The notes: a model not told the origin generated them from the sequence alone. DNA of 64,000 bases from Mycolicibacterium baixiangningiae (GCF_016313185.1 NZ_CP066218.1:4836001-4900000), one strand, 5' to 3'. Positions 41,922 to 52,672 are shown, counted from the stretch's first letter. Numbers and translations are program-made.

Positions 41922-43402
41922 GCTCTTTGGCGCGAAAAGCGCTCGGCGGTGCGACCGCGACCCTGTTCTGGCAGGGAACGCGCATAGCGTTGCTGGTCAT
42001 CTCACTCGTCGTGCTCGCGCGCTTGTTGTCGCCGGACGACTTCGGGCTCATTGCCATGGTGACCGGTCTGATCGGCATCGGGGAGTTGCTCCGCGATTTC
42101 GGGCTGTCAGTGGCATCCCTTCAGTCGAAGACGCTCAGCCCGGAAGAGAAATCAAACCTGTTCTGGCTCAACACCGTATTCGGCGCCTTACTCTCGATCG
42201 CGGCTTTCGCGGCGTCCTGGCCTATTGCGCACCTCTACGGTGATGCCAGACTTGTGGGAATCACACAGGCCCTGTCCGTGACGTTCTTGATCAACGGCAT
42301 CGCAACCCAGTTCAAGGCACAGATCAATCGGGACCTCCGGTTCGTCGCTCTCGGGGTGACGGAGGCGGTACCGCAAGCTGCGGGTCTGGGCGCTGCAATC
42401 GCGCTCGCCACGACACTTCACAGCTATTGGGCTCTGGTAGTTCAAGCGCTCGTCACGGCCGTTCTCGGAGCCCTGCTTTGCATCGCGATTGCTGGTTGGC
42501 GTCCGGGCATGTACCGCTGCGATGTACCGATTGGCCGCTTCGTCCGGTTTGCCGGCGCACTCGTCGGAACACAGGGTCTTGCGTACCTACCCAAGAATGT
42601 CGACAGCGTATTGCTCGGCATCCTTGGGGGACCCGCTCAACTCGGCCTCTACAACCGTGCCTATCAGGTCGTGGTACTTCCGCTCAACCAGGTGACAGCA
42701 CCACTATCCCGTGTCGCCATTCCAGTGCTGTCGCGCCTGCAAGACTCTGTGCAGACTTTCATGAAGTATCTCACGGCAGCCCAGTTCGCGACTGTGGCAG
42801 TCACTTCCACTGTCTACGGTGTGATGATCGGGATGGGCGGCCCACTCGTCGGCGTCGTGCTCGGTGATCAATGGGTCGAAGCAGCACCCATTCTGCAGAT
42901 CCTCGCCGTATCCGGCATCTTTCGCGCGCTCAGCCAGGTTCCATACTGGGTGTTCGTAACGCTGGGTGAGACGCGCAAACAGCTGTATCTGTATGTGGCC
43001 GGCCAGCCATTGATCGTTGCGGCCATCGCCGTCGGAGCGTTCTGGGGCGGCGGCATCGGCGTAGCAACGGGATGTTCCGTTGGGTACGGCGGCTTCTGGG
43101 TGCTCAACATGTGGTGGGCGCGGCGAGTCACCGGGTTTCCCATCGGTCAGCTGGCGCTGTCAGGGCTAACACTTGTCGGAGTGTTCGGGCTTCCAGTCAC
43201 CGCGGTAGGAGCCACCGCCTCGTTCTTGATCGACAGTGACCTGCTGGCGGTAGGCGTCGGCTGCCTCGCGACGGCTCTCTGGGTGGCCGGCGTCGTATAC
43301 CTGGTTCCCCGTTACAGAGCGGAGGCCGTACGGTTCGCAAGGCTTGCGCTTGATCGCAAGTCACGGAAGAGGCGCACGGAATCCGTTACCGACGTTCAAT
43401 AA
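41918..43402 (+). CDS. Polysaccharide flippase, MOP/WzxC-like (copy 1)
   Basis: The polytopic protein (about 494 aa, 12-14 hydrophobic segments) belongs to the MOP exporter group that flips lipid-linked repeat units across the membrane. N-terminal LARLLSPDDFGLIAMVTGL, LLRDFGLSVASLQ and the mid-protein KNVDSVLLGILGGPAQLGLYNRAY are typical of WzxC-like flippases. I prefer the TTG at 41918 (overlapping the previous stop as TTGA, with AAAGGGA seven nt upstream) over the ATG at 41897, which lacks a ribosome site. Confidence 0.85.
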   Translation: MSSLARKALGGATATLFWQGTRIALLVISLVVLARLLSPDDFGLIAMVTGLIGIGELLRDFGLSVASLQSKTLSPEEKSNLFWLNTVFGALLSIAAFAASWPIAHLYGDARLVGITQALSVTFLINGIATQFKAQINRDLRFVALGVTEAVPQAAGLGAAIALATTLHSYWALVVQALVTAVLGALLCIAIAGWRPGMYRCDVPIGRFVRFAGALVGTQGLAYLPKNVDSVLLGILGGPAQLGLYNRAYQVVVLPLNQVTAPLSRVAIPVLSRLQDSVQTFMKYLTAAQFATVAVTSTVYGVMIGMGGPLVGVVLGDQWVEAAPILQILAVSGIFRALSQVPYWVFVTLGETRKQLYLYVAGQPLIVAAIAVGAFWGGGIGVATGCSVGYGGFWVLNMWWARRVTGFPIGQLALSGLTLVGVFGLPVTAVGATASFLIDSDLLAVGVGCLATALWVAGVVYLVPRYRAEAVRFARLALDRKSRKRRTESVTDVQ

Positions 43403-43484
43403 GTGGTTGCGCGCCAACGGTGCTCGGGCAACGAGCAGCGACGGCGAGCACTTCGCAGGTCAGCGAAACCTACCTCGTTCACTC

Positions 43485-44228
43485 TCAAGTCTGACGCAAC
43501 ACCCGAGGCACCACTCGACGAAGCAGGAGCACGGGTTCGATCAGGTATCGGTGGGCGAGGCGGCGTGGCTCGTTGAGAAGGCGCCATAGCCATTCCAGAC
43601 CAAGACTGCCGAGCCATCTGGGCGCCAGCCGCGTGCTTCCTCCGACATAGTCGATGGCACCGCCGACTGTCGCGTAAGTCGCCGCCGGAAGCCCATCGAA
43701 ATTCCTCAACAAGAAATGCTCTTGACGAGGCATGCCCAGACCGACGATTACGAGATCGGGGTTGAAGTCTGTGATCGCCTTGACGGCGACTTCGTCGTTC
43801 ACGTAGCCGTCCACACCGGAGATCGCCCAGTTCGTGAGTCTACCCCGCAAGACGTCGACAGCCTTCTGATTTGAGTCAGCAGTAGCACCGAAGATGAACA
43901 ACCGTCCCGATGAATGGACCCGGGTAAGCGCTTCAAGCCAGTCCGTCGATGAGACGCGCCATGAGGTGCCGAAGGTGTCCGTAGAGAACTGGGAGGTGAG
44001 CCAGAGAATTGGCGCGCCGTCGACTATGACCCAGGTCGCCCGTCGGTAGAGCTCTCGGAACCGGCTATCGACATCGTGCAGATACGCGCTGTGCAGATTG
44101 TGATTGAGCAGCAGCCGCTTGCCTGATGCGTTGGCGACAATCTCCGCCACCTCGGGTGCGGTAAGCGGCGTTACCGAGATGTCCAGTGGATCAATCCGTA
44201 CCCATTGCCCTGCGCAGTTGGTGGTCAA
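43485..44228 (-). CDS. WecB/TagA/CpsF family glycosyltransferase
   Basis: The 247-aa enzyme of the GT26 family transfers, in relatives, ManNAc or ManNAcA to lipid-linked GlcNAc. Visible motifs: LLNHNLHSAYLHDVDSRF, WVIVDGAPILW, RLFIFGATADSNQKAVDVL, DLVIVGLGMPRQEHFL and VGGAIDYVGGSTRLAPRW, then GLEWLWRLLNEPRRLAHRY. It starts with TTG, seven nt after a six-G tract that probably serves as ribosome site. Convergent with the flippase. With the UDP-sugar dehydrogenase at 47103 it may supply a uronic acid residue. Confidence 0.9.
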   Translation of the reverse strand: MTTNCAGQWVRIDPLDISVTPLTAPEVAEIVANASGKRLLLNHNLHSAYLHDVDSRFRELYRRATWVIVDGAPILWLTSQFSTDTFGTSWRVSSTDWLEALTRVHSSGRLFIFGATADSNQKAVDVLRGRLTNWAISGVDGYVNDEVAVKAITDFNPDLVIVGLGMPRQEHFLLRNFDGLPAATYATVGGAIDYVGGSTRLAPRWLGSLGLEWLWRLLNEPRRLAHRYLIEPVLLLRRVVPRVLRQT

Positions 44229-44503
44229 CGCGAATCCCCCCTGGTCACGTCAAATCCAGAACGCACCCCACCTCGCCGAAACTTCTGCTGAAGTTGTTCG
44301 CTTGGCCAGTTGCAGATGCAAAGACCCACATTAACGTCTATTTGAGTAGACAACAACTTCACTCGCGCCAAAGCGATCGGTCAGCGTGGCGAACTCAGCA
44401 CCATCAAGGCGCGAATGGCCGCGGTGTTCTTGGCCCCGAAAGGTGTCTCGACGTTCAGTCCGAACAGTCGGCTAATGTATCCCCGACGTTGAGGGGGCTT
44501 GCT

Positions 44504-45223
44504 GTGTACCGATGGAGCTGGGTGCTTATCGCCACTCTGGTGCTTACTGCCTGCGGAGGCGCGCGGCCCGCCGCAGTCCACACGAATCCTCCACCACCTC
44601 CACTTGAGGCGACACCGGAGCCGGGCGTGGATTACATCGCCATCATCGGAGACGGCTTTAGTGTTGGAAGCAAGGGTTCCGGCGGCGATCCAGATGCGTG
44701 GCCCAGTTTGATCCGGCCGCTGCTGCAACGACAGGGCCACGTGATCCAGGCCAACACTTCGGCCGCGTCGACGTACGGATACATACCGCGCGGCCCAGAA
44801 GGTCGGAAGTTCCACGACATTGCACCGCGTGTGGTTGGAAAGAACACAGACGTGGTGGTGCTGTTCGGCGCGTCCCGCGACAAGACAATGCTGCCCGACG
44901 GTGCTCGTTTGGCATCTCTCGTGAGTTTGACCATGCAGCGCGTTCAACACATCGCCCCCGACGCGCGCCTGCTCGTCATCGGGCCGGCGGTGATGGGTCC
45001 GCAGCCACCGGACGATGTCATGCAGGTGCGTGACATCGTGCGAGAGCAGGCGCTCGCGTACGGCGCCACGTTCGTAGATCCTCTTGCCGAAGGCTGGTTC
45101 ACAAGCCAAGAGCTGGCCAACGACAAAGGGCGGCCGAATCCTGCCGGTCAGATTCTCCTTGCCGAGAAGATTGCTCCGCTCATTGCGGAGCAACTAGCAG
45201 GAGCGCCGGCGCCGCCGTCGTAA
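44504..45223 (+). CDS. SGNH-hydrolase-like lipoprotein
   Basis: The 239-aa protein has a lipoprotein signal (WVLIATLVLTAC-GG lipobox), so it is anchored outside the membrane, a Pro-rich spacer (NPPPPPLEATPEP) and an SGNH/GDSL hydrolase domain: AIIGDGFSVGSKG (block I, with Ser), VVVLFGASRDKT (block III-like) and GRPNPAGQILLAEKIA near the C terminus, where the usual Asp-x-x-His motif is altered (NPAG). The missing His suggests either a degenerate enzyme or a transferase-like role in acyl tailoring. It starts with GTG after GAGGGGG. Confidence 0.75.
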   Translation: MYRWSWVLIATLVLTACGGARPAAVHTNPPPPPLEATPEPGVDYIAIIGDGFSVGSKGSGGDPDAWPSLIRPLLQRQGHVIQANTSAASTYGYIPRGPEGRKFHDIAPRVVGKNTDVVVLFGASRDKTMLPDGARLASLVSLTMQRVQHIAPDARLLVIGPAVMGPQPPDDVMQVRDIVREQALAYGATFVDPLAEGWFTSQELANDKGRPNPAGQILLAEKIAPLIAEQLAGAPAPPS

Positions 45224-45288
45224 GCGCAGCTCACCCACACATTGATTGCAGGCTCTAAACGGCGCGCGCCGGTTCACGCAGAGTCGCG

Positions 45289-46230
45289 CTAAGCGACCCT
45301 GCGCCCCCTGATTCGCACCACACCGTTGGCAATCGCCTGGTAAAGGCGATACGGGACGACTACTTGGGCGGCGACGATGATGGCATGCCTCAATGGGAAC
45401 GCCCGTTTCACGACGGCCTGGGCAAACAGCATGACTGCATAGGAGCGATTAGATGTGGATGCGACTCGCGCACACGGCCAACCGCGGCCCGCCCAGTAAG
45501 CGCGATCTGATATCTCACCCGTTCTTCTCATCCGGTCGAAGTACGCGAGCAATGGCGCGTAACTCGCGTTCCTGGACACGCGTGCATAACCGACTTTGTC
45601 TTCGAGCACAATCAGCGGCTCATCAACGAATTCGAACAAAGCACCGGCGTTCCCCGCGCGAATTGCAAAATCGCTGTCCTGAAACCACGGCAAAGACTCG
45701 TCAAATCGTACGCGGCGTGCAAGAGCGGCTGATACAACGATCGTGGACGTTCTGATGGTGCCGGGTGTACACAGGATGTACTCGTCGATGCGTTCATCTT
45801 CCTGAGCGCCTTCGGCAGGGCGGACCCACTTCTTCTCCATCCCCCTCTCCACGATCATCTGCGAATACAGCAACACTTCGCCGCCGTGCCGCTGGAGCAC
45901 CTCCGCGCATTTCTCCAGCTTATTCGGCAAAAAACGATCATCTGAGTCCAGTAGCGCAATATAACGCCCCTTCGACAGCTCGAAACCGTGGTTCCTCGCA
46001 CTACTGGCGCCACCGTTATCTTGTCGAACATAACGGAAACGGCTGTCGTCCATCGAATGAACCACAGCCGCTAGTTCATCCCCGTCACGCGAGCCGTCAT
46101 CCACCACGATGCACTCGAAATGTGGGAACGTTTGCGATTGAACGGACTCCAACGTAGAGCGAACCACTTCGGATCGGTTGTAGGTCGGGATGATGACGGA
46201 GAAAAGCGGTGGGTCGGTGTCATCGACCAT
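45289..46230 (-). CDS. Family 2 glycosyltransferase
   Basis: The 313-aa GT-A enzyme has FSVIIPTYNRSEVVRSTLES, CIVVDDGSRDGD, RYVRQDNGGASSARNHGFEL and the DxD motif ALLDSDDRFLPNKLE, then LPWFQDSDFAIRAGNAG. C-terminal hydrophobic stretch FAQAVVKRAFPLRHAIIVAA suggests membrane contact. ATG 46230 (MVDDTDPP) follows GAAGGAGA, so the longer frame to 46308 was rejected. It is divergent from the phosphatase gene. The sugar is unknown. Confidence 0.88.
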   Translation of the reverse strand: MVDDTDPPLFSVIIPTYNRSEVVRSTLESVQSQTFPHFECIVVDDGSRDGDELAAVVHSMDDSRFRYVRQDNGGASSARNHGFELSKGRYIALLDSDDRFLPNKLEKCAEVLQRHGGEVLLYSQMIVERGMEKKWVRPAEGAQEDERIDEYILCTPGTIRTSTIVVSAALARRVRFDESLPWFQDSDFAIRAGNAGALFEFVDEPLIVLEDKVGYARVSRNASYAPLLAYFDRMRRTGEISDRAYWAGRGWPCARVASTSNRSYAVMLFAQAVVKRAFPLRHAIIVAAQVVVPYRLYQAIANGVVRIRGRRVA

Positions 46231-46553
46231 GGCTTTGGGGTCTCCTTCGCCTGAGGGCATGCACAGATCGACGTATCGACAACTCCGAGAATCGGCGCAG
46301 ATCTGCACATTGTCTCGCAGAGTATATCCGGGCCTCCGCCCGGACGTGCGCTCCCCTGCTGGCGCGAAGCATGATCACGCTATCGCTCTCTGTGGACGAA
46401 AGTACTTGCGGCGGAGAGCCATCCAGGGCAAGCTCCTCAGTGAAAGCTGTCGACGTGCGGCACCGAGCCGTCCGTGTGACAAACTGCGCTCACGACAATC
46501 ACGCCGTTCCGTGCGTCGCACCTCGTCGAGCACCGCGCGAATGGAGAAACGCC

Positions 46554-47081
46554 GTGAAGATCCTGTTCGTCTGCACCGGGAACATTTGTCGTTCCCCGAC
46601 GGCAGAGCGGCTTGCGATCGCGTACAGCGCTCGATCGCAGGCTCACGGCGACATCGAAGTGTCCAGCGCTGGAACGCGAGCCGTGATCGGGCACCCGATC
46701 CATCATGAGGCGGCAGTGGTACTGGAGGAGATGGGCGGTCAGACGACGGATTTCGCCGCTCGGCAACTCACATTCAAGATCGCCTCCAAGGCCGACCTGA
46801 TCCTCACCATGACGAAGGCCCATCGAGACGCCGTATTGGAAGTCGCACCACGCCAACTGCGTAGAACCTTCACCCTTGGAGAAGCCGCCCGGCTCGCAAC
46901 AGATCACGACGCCCGAAACGTCGCTGACCTATCAGCGCTCCGACCGCAACTGGGCTCGCACGAGGCGGATGACATCCCCGATCCGATTGGGCAAGATGCG
47001 GAGGTCTTCGCGATGGTAGGTGCGCGTATCGCCGAACTGCTCCCGCCGGTTCTTGCGCTTTGCCAACAGCAGGACGCCTAG
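46554..47081 (+). CDS. Low-molecular-weight protein tyrosine phosphatase (Wzb-like)
   Basis: The 175-aa enzyme has the P-loop VCTGNICRSPTAERLA (Cys and Arg catalytic) at the N terminus and the general-acid Asp in ADDIPDPIGQ near residue 145. In Wzy-dependent systems this phosphatase dephosphorylates the BY-kinase Tyr tail, so the likely substrate is the kinase at 34380. It starts with GTG after ATGGAGAAAC. Its end is 21 bp from the convergent UDP-sugar dehydrogenase. Confidence 0.92.
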   Translation: MKILFVCTGNICRSPTAERLAIAYSARSQAHGDIEVSSAGTRAVIGHPIHHEAAVVLEEMGGQTTDFAARQLTFKIASKADLILTMTKAHRDAVLEVAPRQLRRTFTLGEAARLATDHDARNVADLSALRPQLGSHEADDIPDPIGQDAEVFAMVGARIAELLPPVLALCQQQDA

Positions 47082-47102
47082 GTTCCGTCCGCCTTTTTGC
47101 CG

Positions 47103-48431
47103 CTACGGTCTGCCGATACCGCGGTACGACCAGCCCGCTCCGCGCCACTTGACCGGATCAAGGCAGTTTCGCCCGTCGATCACGACTCTTCGGCGCACCG
47201 CACCCGCGAGGTCTGTGGGCTCTACGGCAGTGAACTGCGTCCACTCCGTCAGAATCATGACCACATCGGCGCCTGCGCACGCTGCAGTCATATCCGGGGC
47301 GTACTGCAACGTCGGAAAGAGCTGTCGCGCATTCTGCATCGCCTCGGGGTCATAAACGGTAACCGCGGCGCCCTGCAGCTGGATCTGTCCTGCGATGTTC
47401 AACGCCGGCGAATCGCGAACGTCATCGGAGTCCGGTTTGAACGCAGCTCCGAGAACGCCCACGCGCGCGCCGATGAAGGAACCGCCTACGGCCTCTCGCG
47501 CCAACTCCACCATCTTGTTTCGCCGACGCATGTTGATGCTGTCCACTTCCCGGAGGAGCGCGAAGGCTTGTCCTGCACCGAGTTCCCCCGCCATGGCGAT
47601 GAAGGCACGAATGTCCTTGGGCAGGCAGCCGCCTCCGAAACCGATCCCTGCGTTCAGGAACCGCCGTCCGATTCGGGCATCGTGCCCAATGGCGTCTGCA
47701 AGTACCGACACGTCCGCGCCCGTCGCTTCGCACACCTCAGCGATTGCGTTGATGAACGAAATTTTAGTTGCGAGAAACGCATTCGCGGATGTCTTGACCA
47801 ACTCAGAGGTCGCCAAGTCGGTCACCAGGAACGGAATCTGTTCTTCCAGCAGCGGCGCATAGACGTCACGAGCGACAGCCTCAGCATTGCCGGGGCGGTC
47901 TCGATCCACACCGAGCACAATGCGATCGGGATGCAACGTGTCCTTCACCGCGAAGCCCTCCCGCAGGAATTCGGGGTTCCATGCGAGTTCTACCTGCCCC
48001 GTAGCGGGGGCAAGAGTGCGGACTCGAGCGCCCAACCTCGCTGCCGTGCCGGCCGGCACCGTTGACTTTCCGAAGATGACCGCCGGGCGGGTCAGCAGTG
48101 GTGCCAACGACTCGACAACAGCCTCGACGTGCCTCAGATCTGCGGCAAGTTCGCCTTGCTTCTGCGGAGTACCGACGGCGATGAAGTGCACGTCGGCGAA
48201 TTCGGCGGCCTCCTGATAGGAGGTCGTGAAACGCAGCCGGCCAGCATCGATATTGGCCCGCAACACGTCCGGCAGACCCGGCTCGTAGAACGGCAGCTCT
48301 CCCATGGCCAGCTTGGCTAGTTTGCCTTCGTCGATGTCTACGCCAAGCACGTCATGGCCGAGTTCTGCCATGCAGGCGGCATGGGTCGCACCGAGATAAC
48401 CGGTGCCGAACACCGCGATTCGACAGCTCAT
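47103..48431 (-). CDS. UDP-glucose/GDP-mannose dehydrogenase family enzyme
   Basis: The 442-aa NAD-dependent nucleotide-sugar dehydrogenase converts a UDP-hexose to its uronic acid (most likely UDP-Glc to UDP-GlcA; UDP-ManNAc is possible given the WecB-type enzyme nearby). Rossmann motif AVFGTGYLGATHAACMAELG, the catalytic Cys in GIGFGGGCLPKDIRAF, KSTVPAGTAAR and the C-terminal VGVLGAAFKPDSDDVRDSPA are all present. ATG 48431 is preceded by AAAGGGGGG. A longer frame to 48845 carries no family sequence. Confidence 0.93.
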   Translation of the reverse strand: MSCRIAVFGTGYLGATHAACMAELGHDVLGVDIDEGKLAKLAMGELPFYEPGLPDVLRANIDAGRLRFTTSYQEAAEFADVHFIAVGTPQKQGELAADLRHVEAVVESLAPLLTRPAVIFGKSTVPAGTAARLGARVRTLAPATGQVELAWNPEFLREGFAVKDTLHPDRIVLGVDRDRPGNAEAVARDVYAPLLEEQIPFLVTDLATSELVKTSANAFLATKISFINAIAEVCEATGADVSVLADAIGHDARIGRRFLNAGIGFGGGCLPKDIRAFIAMAGELGAGQAFALLREVDSINMRRRNKMVELAREAVGGSFIGARVGVLGAAFKPDSDDVRDSPALNIAGQIQLQGAAVTVYDPEAMQNARQLFPTLQYAPDMTAACAGADVVMILTEWTQFTAVEPTDLAGAVRRRVVIDGRNCLDPVKWRGAGWSYRGIGRP

Positions 48432-49098
48432 GAGTCCCCCCTTTGAATTCCTCCCACGCGTCATCCTAACTATCCGTCCGGGAATCCGCTCCGATGGGCG
48501 TTGCGACGAGGAAAGACACCCCCCGTCGCCCCCATCGCCAGACCAAATCGTCGGTGCGGCAGCGATGTCGGCAGTGGGTCCCAGCGATGCCGCAGAGGAG
48601 ACGATGACGTCGGACAGCCGAATCGCCGTTGAGTAGCGCTTCTTGGCATGACGCCTCCATGGTTGATGGGTGACGGCATTGCGTCGGCAGAACTGCGAGG
48701 CCGGCACATCAGCGATCGAAGATCCATTGACTATCGGCATCTTGCAACGGGAAAGACACATCTGAGTAGAGTTTGCTGCCTCCATCCCAAGACACGGATA
48801 GCGTGCGTGCCTACCCGACCTCTTGTCAGCTCTACCATCGGGCACAGTGAGCGTGTGGCAGTTAGGGCAAACGGCGCTGATTTCGCGAGGATGCGAGCGT
48901 CGAGGTCAGCGAGCACCGCCGATGACCAAGCCGAGTACACACTTGGGGAATCGAAGCTCGATCGCCGTCGGAGAACACCGCTTCTAGTCGTGGCCGTTTG
49001 CTGGAGCTTAGTAAGGGATCTCGGGTGCGCCTCATGCGGCGCACCCCATTAAGCCGCAGCCCCGGCAAAGAGCGTCCCGGGCCACCGGCGCGTCGAAG
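48432..49098. other. Non-coding stretch beside the IS remnant
   Basis: About 670 bp upstream of the UDP-sugar dehydrogenase contain only short frames without family motifs. It includes the leader with a six-G tract (48436-48441) and otherwise looks like debris flanking the insertion-sequence remnant. Confidence 0.5.
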
Positions 49099-49860
49099 AT
49101 GATGGCGCTGCCACCCCTGGCACCGAGGTCGCCGAGACGGTGACCTCGGTGCGGCTGGGCGCGACTACTACGCGCGGGTAGCCGGCAACGACTACTCCGT
49201 GGACCCGCATGCAATCGGCCAACGCGTCGACGTGACCACCACCCTGGCTCAGGTGACGGTGACCCGGGCAGGGACGCCTGCTGGCGGCCCATGACCGCTG
49301 CTGGGCGGCGCGACGAACCGTCACCGACCCAGCCCCGTGGCGGCCGCTGCGGCGTTGCGCCGACAGTTCCAAGTCGGCCCACCGCCGGCTGCAGGTGATC
49401 AGCTGGTTCGGGACTTGACCGACTACGACCACACCTTCGTCGTCGACTTCGCCACGGCCACAGTCACTCCGACGACGAGGTGGTCTGATCATGGACGACG
49501 ATCCGATCACGGTGGTCCTGCACTACGCCCAAGCTCTCAAGGCGCCGCGCATCCGCGAGTCGGCCGCCTACCTAGCCGAGCAGGCCCGCGACGCCAACCG
49601 GAGTCATGAGGAGTATTTGGCAGCAGCGCTCTCCCGGGAGGTCGCCGCCCGCGAGGCCTCCGGTGCGGCCACCCGTATCCGCTCAGCGGGGTTCCCGACC
49701 CGCAAATCCTTGGAGGGCTTCGACTTCGACCATCGGCCCGCCTTGAATCGCGACATAATTGCCCACCTAAGCACGGGAGCGTTCCTGGCCAAGTCCCACA
49801 ACGGGGTGCTGCTCGGCCCACCAGGAACCGGCAGAACCCACCCAGCTATGGGCAATCCCC
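49099..49860 (+). mobile_element. Decayed IS21-family element (istA 3' end plus istB 5' end)
   Basis: The plus strand carries the C-terminal part of an IstA transposase broken by frameshifts and a stop: RDYYARVAGNDYSVDPHAIG (near 49160), then in another frame AAAAALRRQFQVGPPPAAGD and QLVRDLTDYDHTFVVDF (49337-49450). It is followed directly by the start of istB at 49491. The first two thirds of istA, most of istB and the terminal repeats are not seen. The element separates the two halves of the glycan locus. Confidence 0.75.
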
Positions 49861-49937
49861 GCTGCCTCGAGATGCCGCCGACATTTACACAATCGTCGAC
49901 GCCGCGCTTATCTTCGGTGCTGGAACTAACCGCGTAA
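49491..49937 (+). pseudogene. istB: Truncated IstB-type transposition helper ATPase
   Basis: The frame begins MDDDPITVVLHYAQALKAPR and shows IstB features: EEYLAAALSREVAARE, RIRSAGFPTRKSLEGFDF and Walker A LLGPPGTGRTHPAMG, with Arg where the catalytic P-loop Lys should be. After Walker A the sequence leaves the family; the normal length is about 250-260 aa, here only about 123 residues are recognisable. The P-loop change and truncation make it non-functional. Confidence 0.75.
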
Positions 49938-49943
49938 CGAGCG

Positions 49944-51374
49944 CTAGTGCTCCGATACGCGGCTCGCGTTTTGCACGTAATCCGCTAGCGCCTCGACAGC
50001 GTTTCCGGGTACGTACCCTGTAGATTCAATCTTGGCTAGGTCCAGCACACTACTGCTCGGTCGCGGAGCGACAGGATCCGCTGAGGACCCGAAGTAGTCT
50101 TCGGTGCTGACGCCGGTCACCCTGTCCGGGTCATGGCCGGCGGAAGCGAAAACGCACCTCGCGATCTCTGCCCAGGACATAGCGGGTCCACCGCCGGTAA
50201 CGTTGTAGGTCCCGAACGAAGCACCCGTTTCGATGAGGTGTCGGATGGCCTGGGCGAGTTCTGAAGTGAAGGTCAACCTTCCATGCTGGTCGTCGACGAC
50301 GAAGGGGTCGACGTCACGCTGGGCTAGGTCCAACATGGTTCGCACGAAGTTGCGGCCGTCGCCAGTCACCCATGAGGTGCGCAAGATGTAATGGTGCGGG
50401 ACGGCGGCCACAATTTGATCACCGGCGGCCTTCGTCTGCCCGTAAACACCAAGGGGGCACACCGGGTCTTCCTCGCGGTACGGCCGCGTTGCGGTGCCGT
50501 CAAATACGTAGTCACTAGATATGTGAACAAGCACGATCTTGTACGCGTCGGCGACACGCGTTAGGGCGCCCACGCCGGTAACGTTGGTCTCCCATGCACG
50601 CACGCGGCCATCCAGAGTCTCTGCTTCGTCCACCGACGTGCAGGCCGCGGCGTTGATGATCACGCCGTAGTCGCGCCACCTGCGGGCAGAACCAAGATTG
50701 GTGGCGGTGATATCGATGTCGGCCCGGTCAGCGTACTCGACGTGAGGTGAGTCCGCGTACGCCTCGCGCAGCGCGCGGCCCAGCTGCCCACCCGCGCCAA
50801 GGACCAATACTTTGGGCGGCAGAATGGGCGAGATGTCAACCAGATAGGGGTGGGCTCGGTCCTTCGCCGATAGTTCCGCGCGATCCAACGGGATCGGCCA
50901 ATCGATGGCGATGGTTGCGTCAGCGAGGTTCACCGATGTGTATACGGCGGCCGGTGAGTAATGGTCGTTGACGAGATAGGTGTATGCCGTGTTGGGCTCC
51001 AGCGTTTGAAACGCGTTGCCGACTCCACGAGGCACGAATACCGCTCGAGACGGATCAAGCTCTGCGGTGAACACGGTGCCGAATGAGGGCCCGACGCGCA
51101 GGTCGACCCACGCGCCGAAGATACGTCCCGTCGCGACCGAAACAAACTTGTCCCACGGCTCGGCATGGATGCCTCGCGTCGTTCCCAGTGCGTCGTTGAA
51201 CGAGATGTTGTTTTGGACCGGCGAAAAGTCGGGCAGCCCAGCGGCCATCATCTTCTCACGCTGCCAATTCTCTTTGAACCAGCCGCGATTGTCACCATGG
51301 ACGGGAAGGTCCCAAACCGACAATCCTGGGATTGGAGACATGGTGCGCCGCAACGATCCGCCATACTCTGTCAA
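49944..51374 (-). CDS. rmlCD: Bifunctional dTDP-4-dehydrorhamnose 3,5-epimerase/reductase (RmlC-RmlD fusion)
   Basis: The 476-aa fusion carries an RmlC-like cupin (residues about 1-190: NRGWFKENWQREKM, QNNISFNDALGTTRGIHAEP, PRGVGNAFQTLEPNTAYTYL) and an RmlD reductase (VLVLGAGGQLGRALREAY, ISSDYVFDG, VYGQTKAAGDQ with the YxxxK pair). It performs the last two steps to dTDP-L-rhamnose. Similar fusions are annotated in corynebacteria. I start at TTG 51374 after GAGGTGAGCAA; ATG 51341 is an alternative. It lies 16 bp after rmlB. Confidence 0.88.
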   Translation of the reverse strand: MTEYGGSLRRTMSPIPGLSVWDLPVHGDNRGWFKENWQREKMMAAGLPDFSPVQNNISFNDALGTTRGIHAEPWDKFVSVATGRIFGAWVDLRVGPSFGTVFTAELDPSRAVFVPRGVGNAFQTLEPNTAYTYLVNDHYSPAAVYTSVNLADATIAIDWPIPLDRAELSAKDRAHPYLVDISPILPPKVLVLGAGGQLGRALREAYADSPHVEYADRADIDITATNLGSARRWRDYGVIINAAACTSVDEAETLDGRVRAWETNVTGVGALTRVADAYKIVLVHISSDYVFDGTATRPYREEDPVCPLGVYGQTKAAGDQIVAAVPHHYILRTSWVTGDGRNFVRTMLDLAQRDVDPFVVDDQHGRLTFTSELAQAIRHLIETGASFGTYNVTGGGPAMSWAEIARCVFASAGHDPDRVTGVSTEDYFGSSADPVAPRPSSSVLDLAKIESTGYVPGNAVEALADYVQNASRVSEH

Positions 51375-51390
51375 TTGCTCACCTCTTCGG

Positions 51391-52464
<1,074 letters not shown>

Positions 52465-52672
52465 TCATCGCCTACAGCAACAGGATGACTGGCTTGCGTC
52501 GAATGTACCGGAATCCCCACGTGGAGTCCTGTCCTGTGACGCCGACTCGATCCGGTCGGATTTCGGCCACCCGACCTGGAACAGCGGTACCTTGTGCCCT
52601 TGATTGGCGAGGGCCTAGCACCGCCGAACCTCTCTGGCTGCGCCACTACGCTGGCCCCATTTGTCCCGTGGA

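Noticed and set aside
47103..48845. Longer N-terminal version of the UDP-sugar dehydrogenase (580 aa)
   Set aside because: The extra 138 residues have no family similarity and the ATG at 48431 starts exactly at the Rossmann fold with a G-rich site before it.
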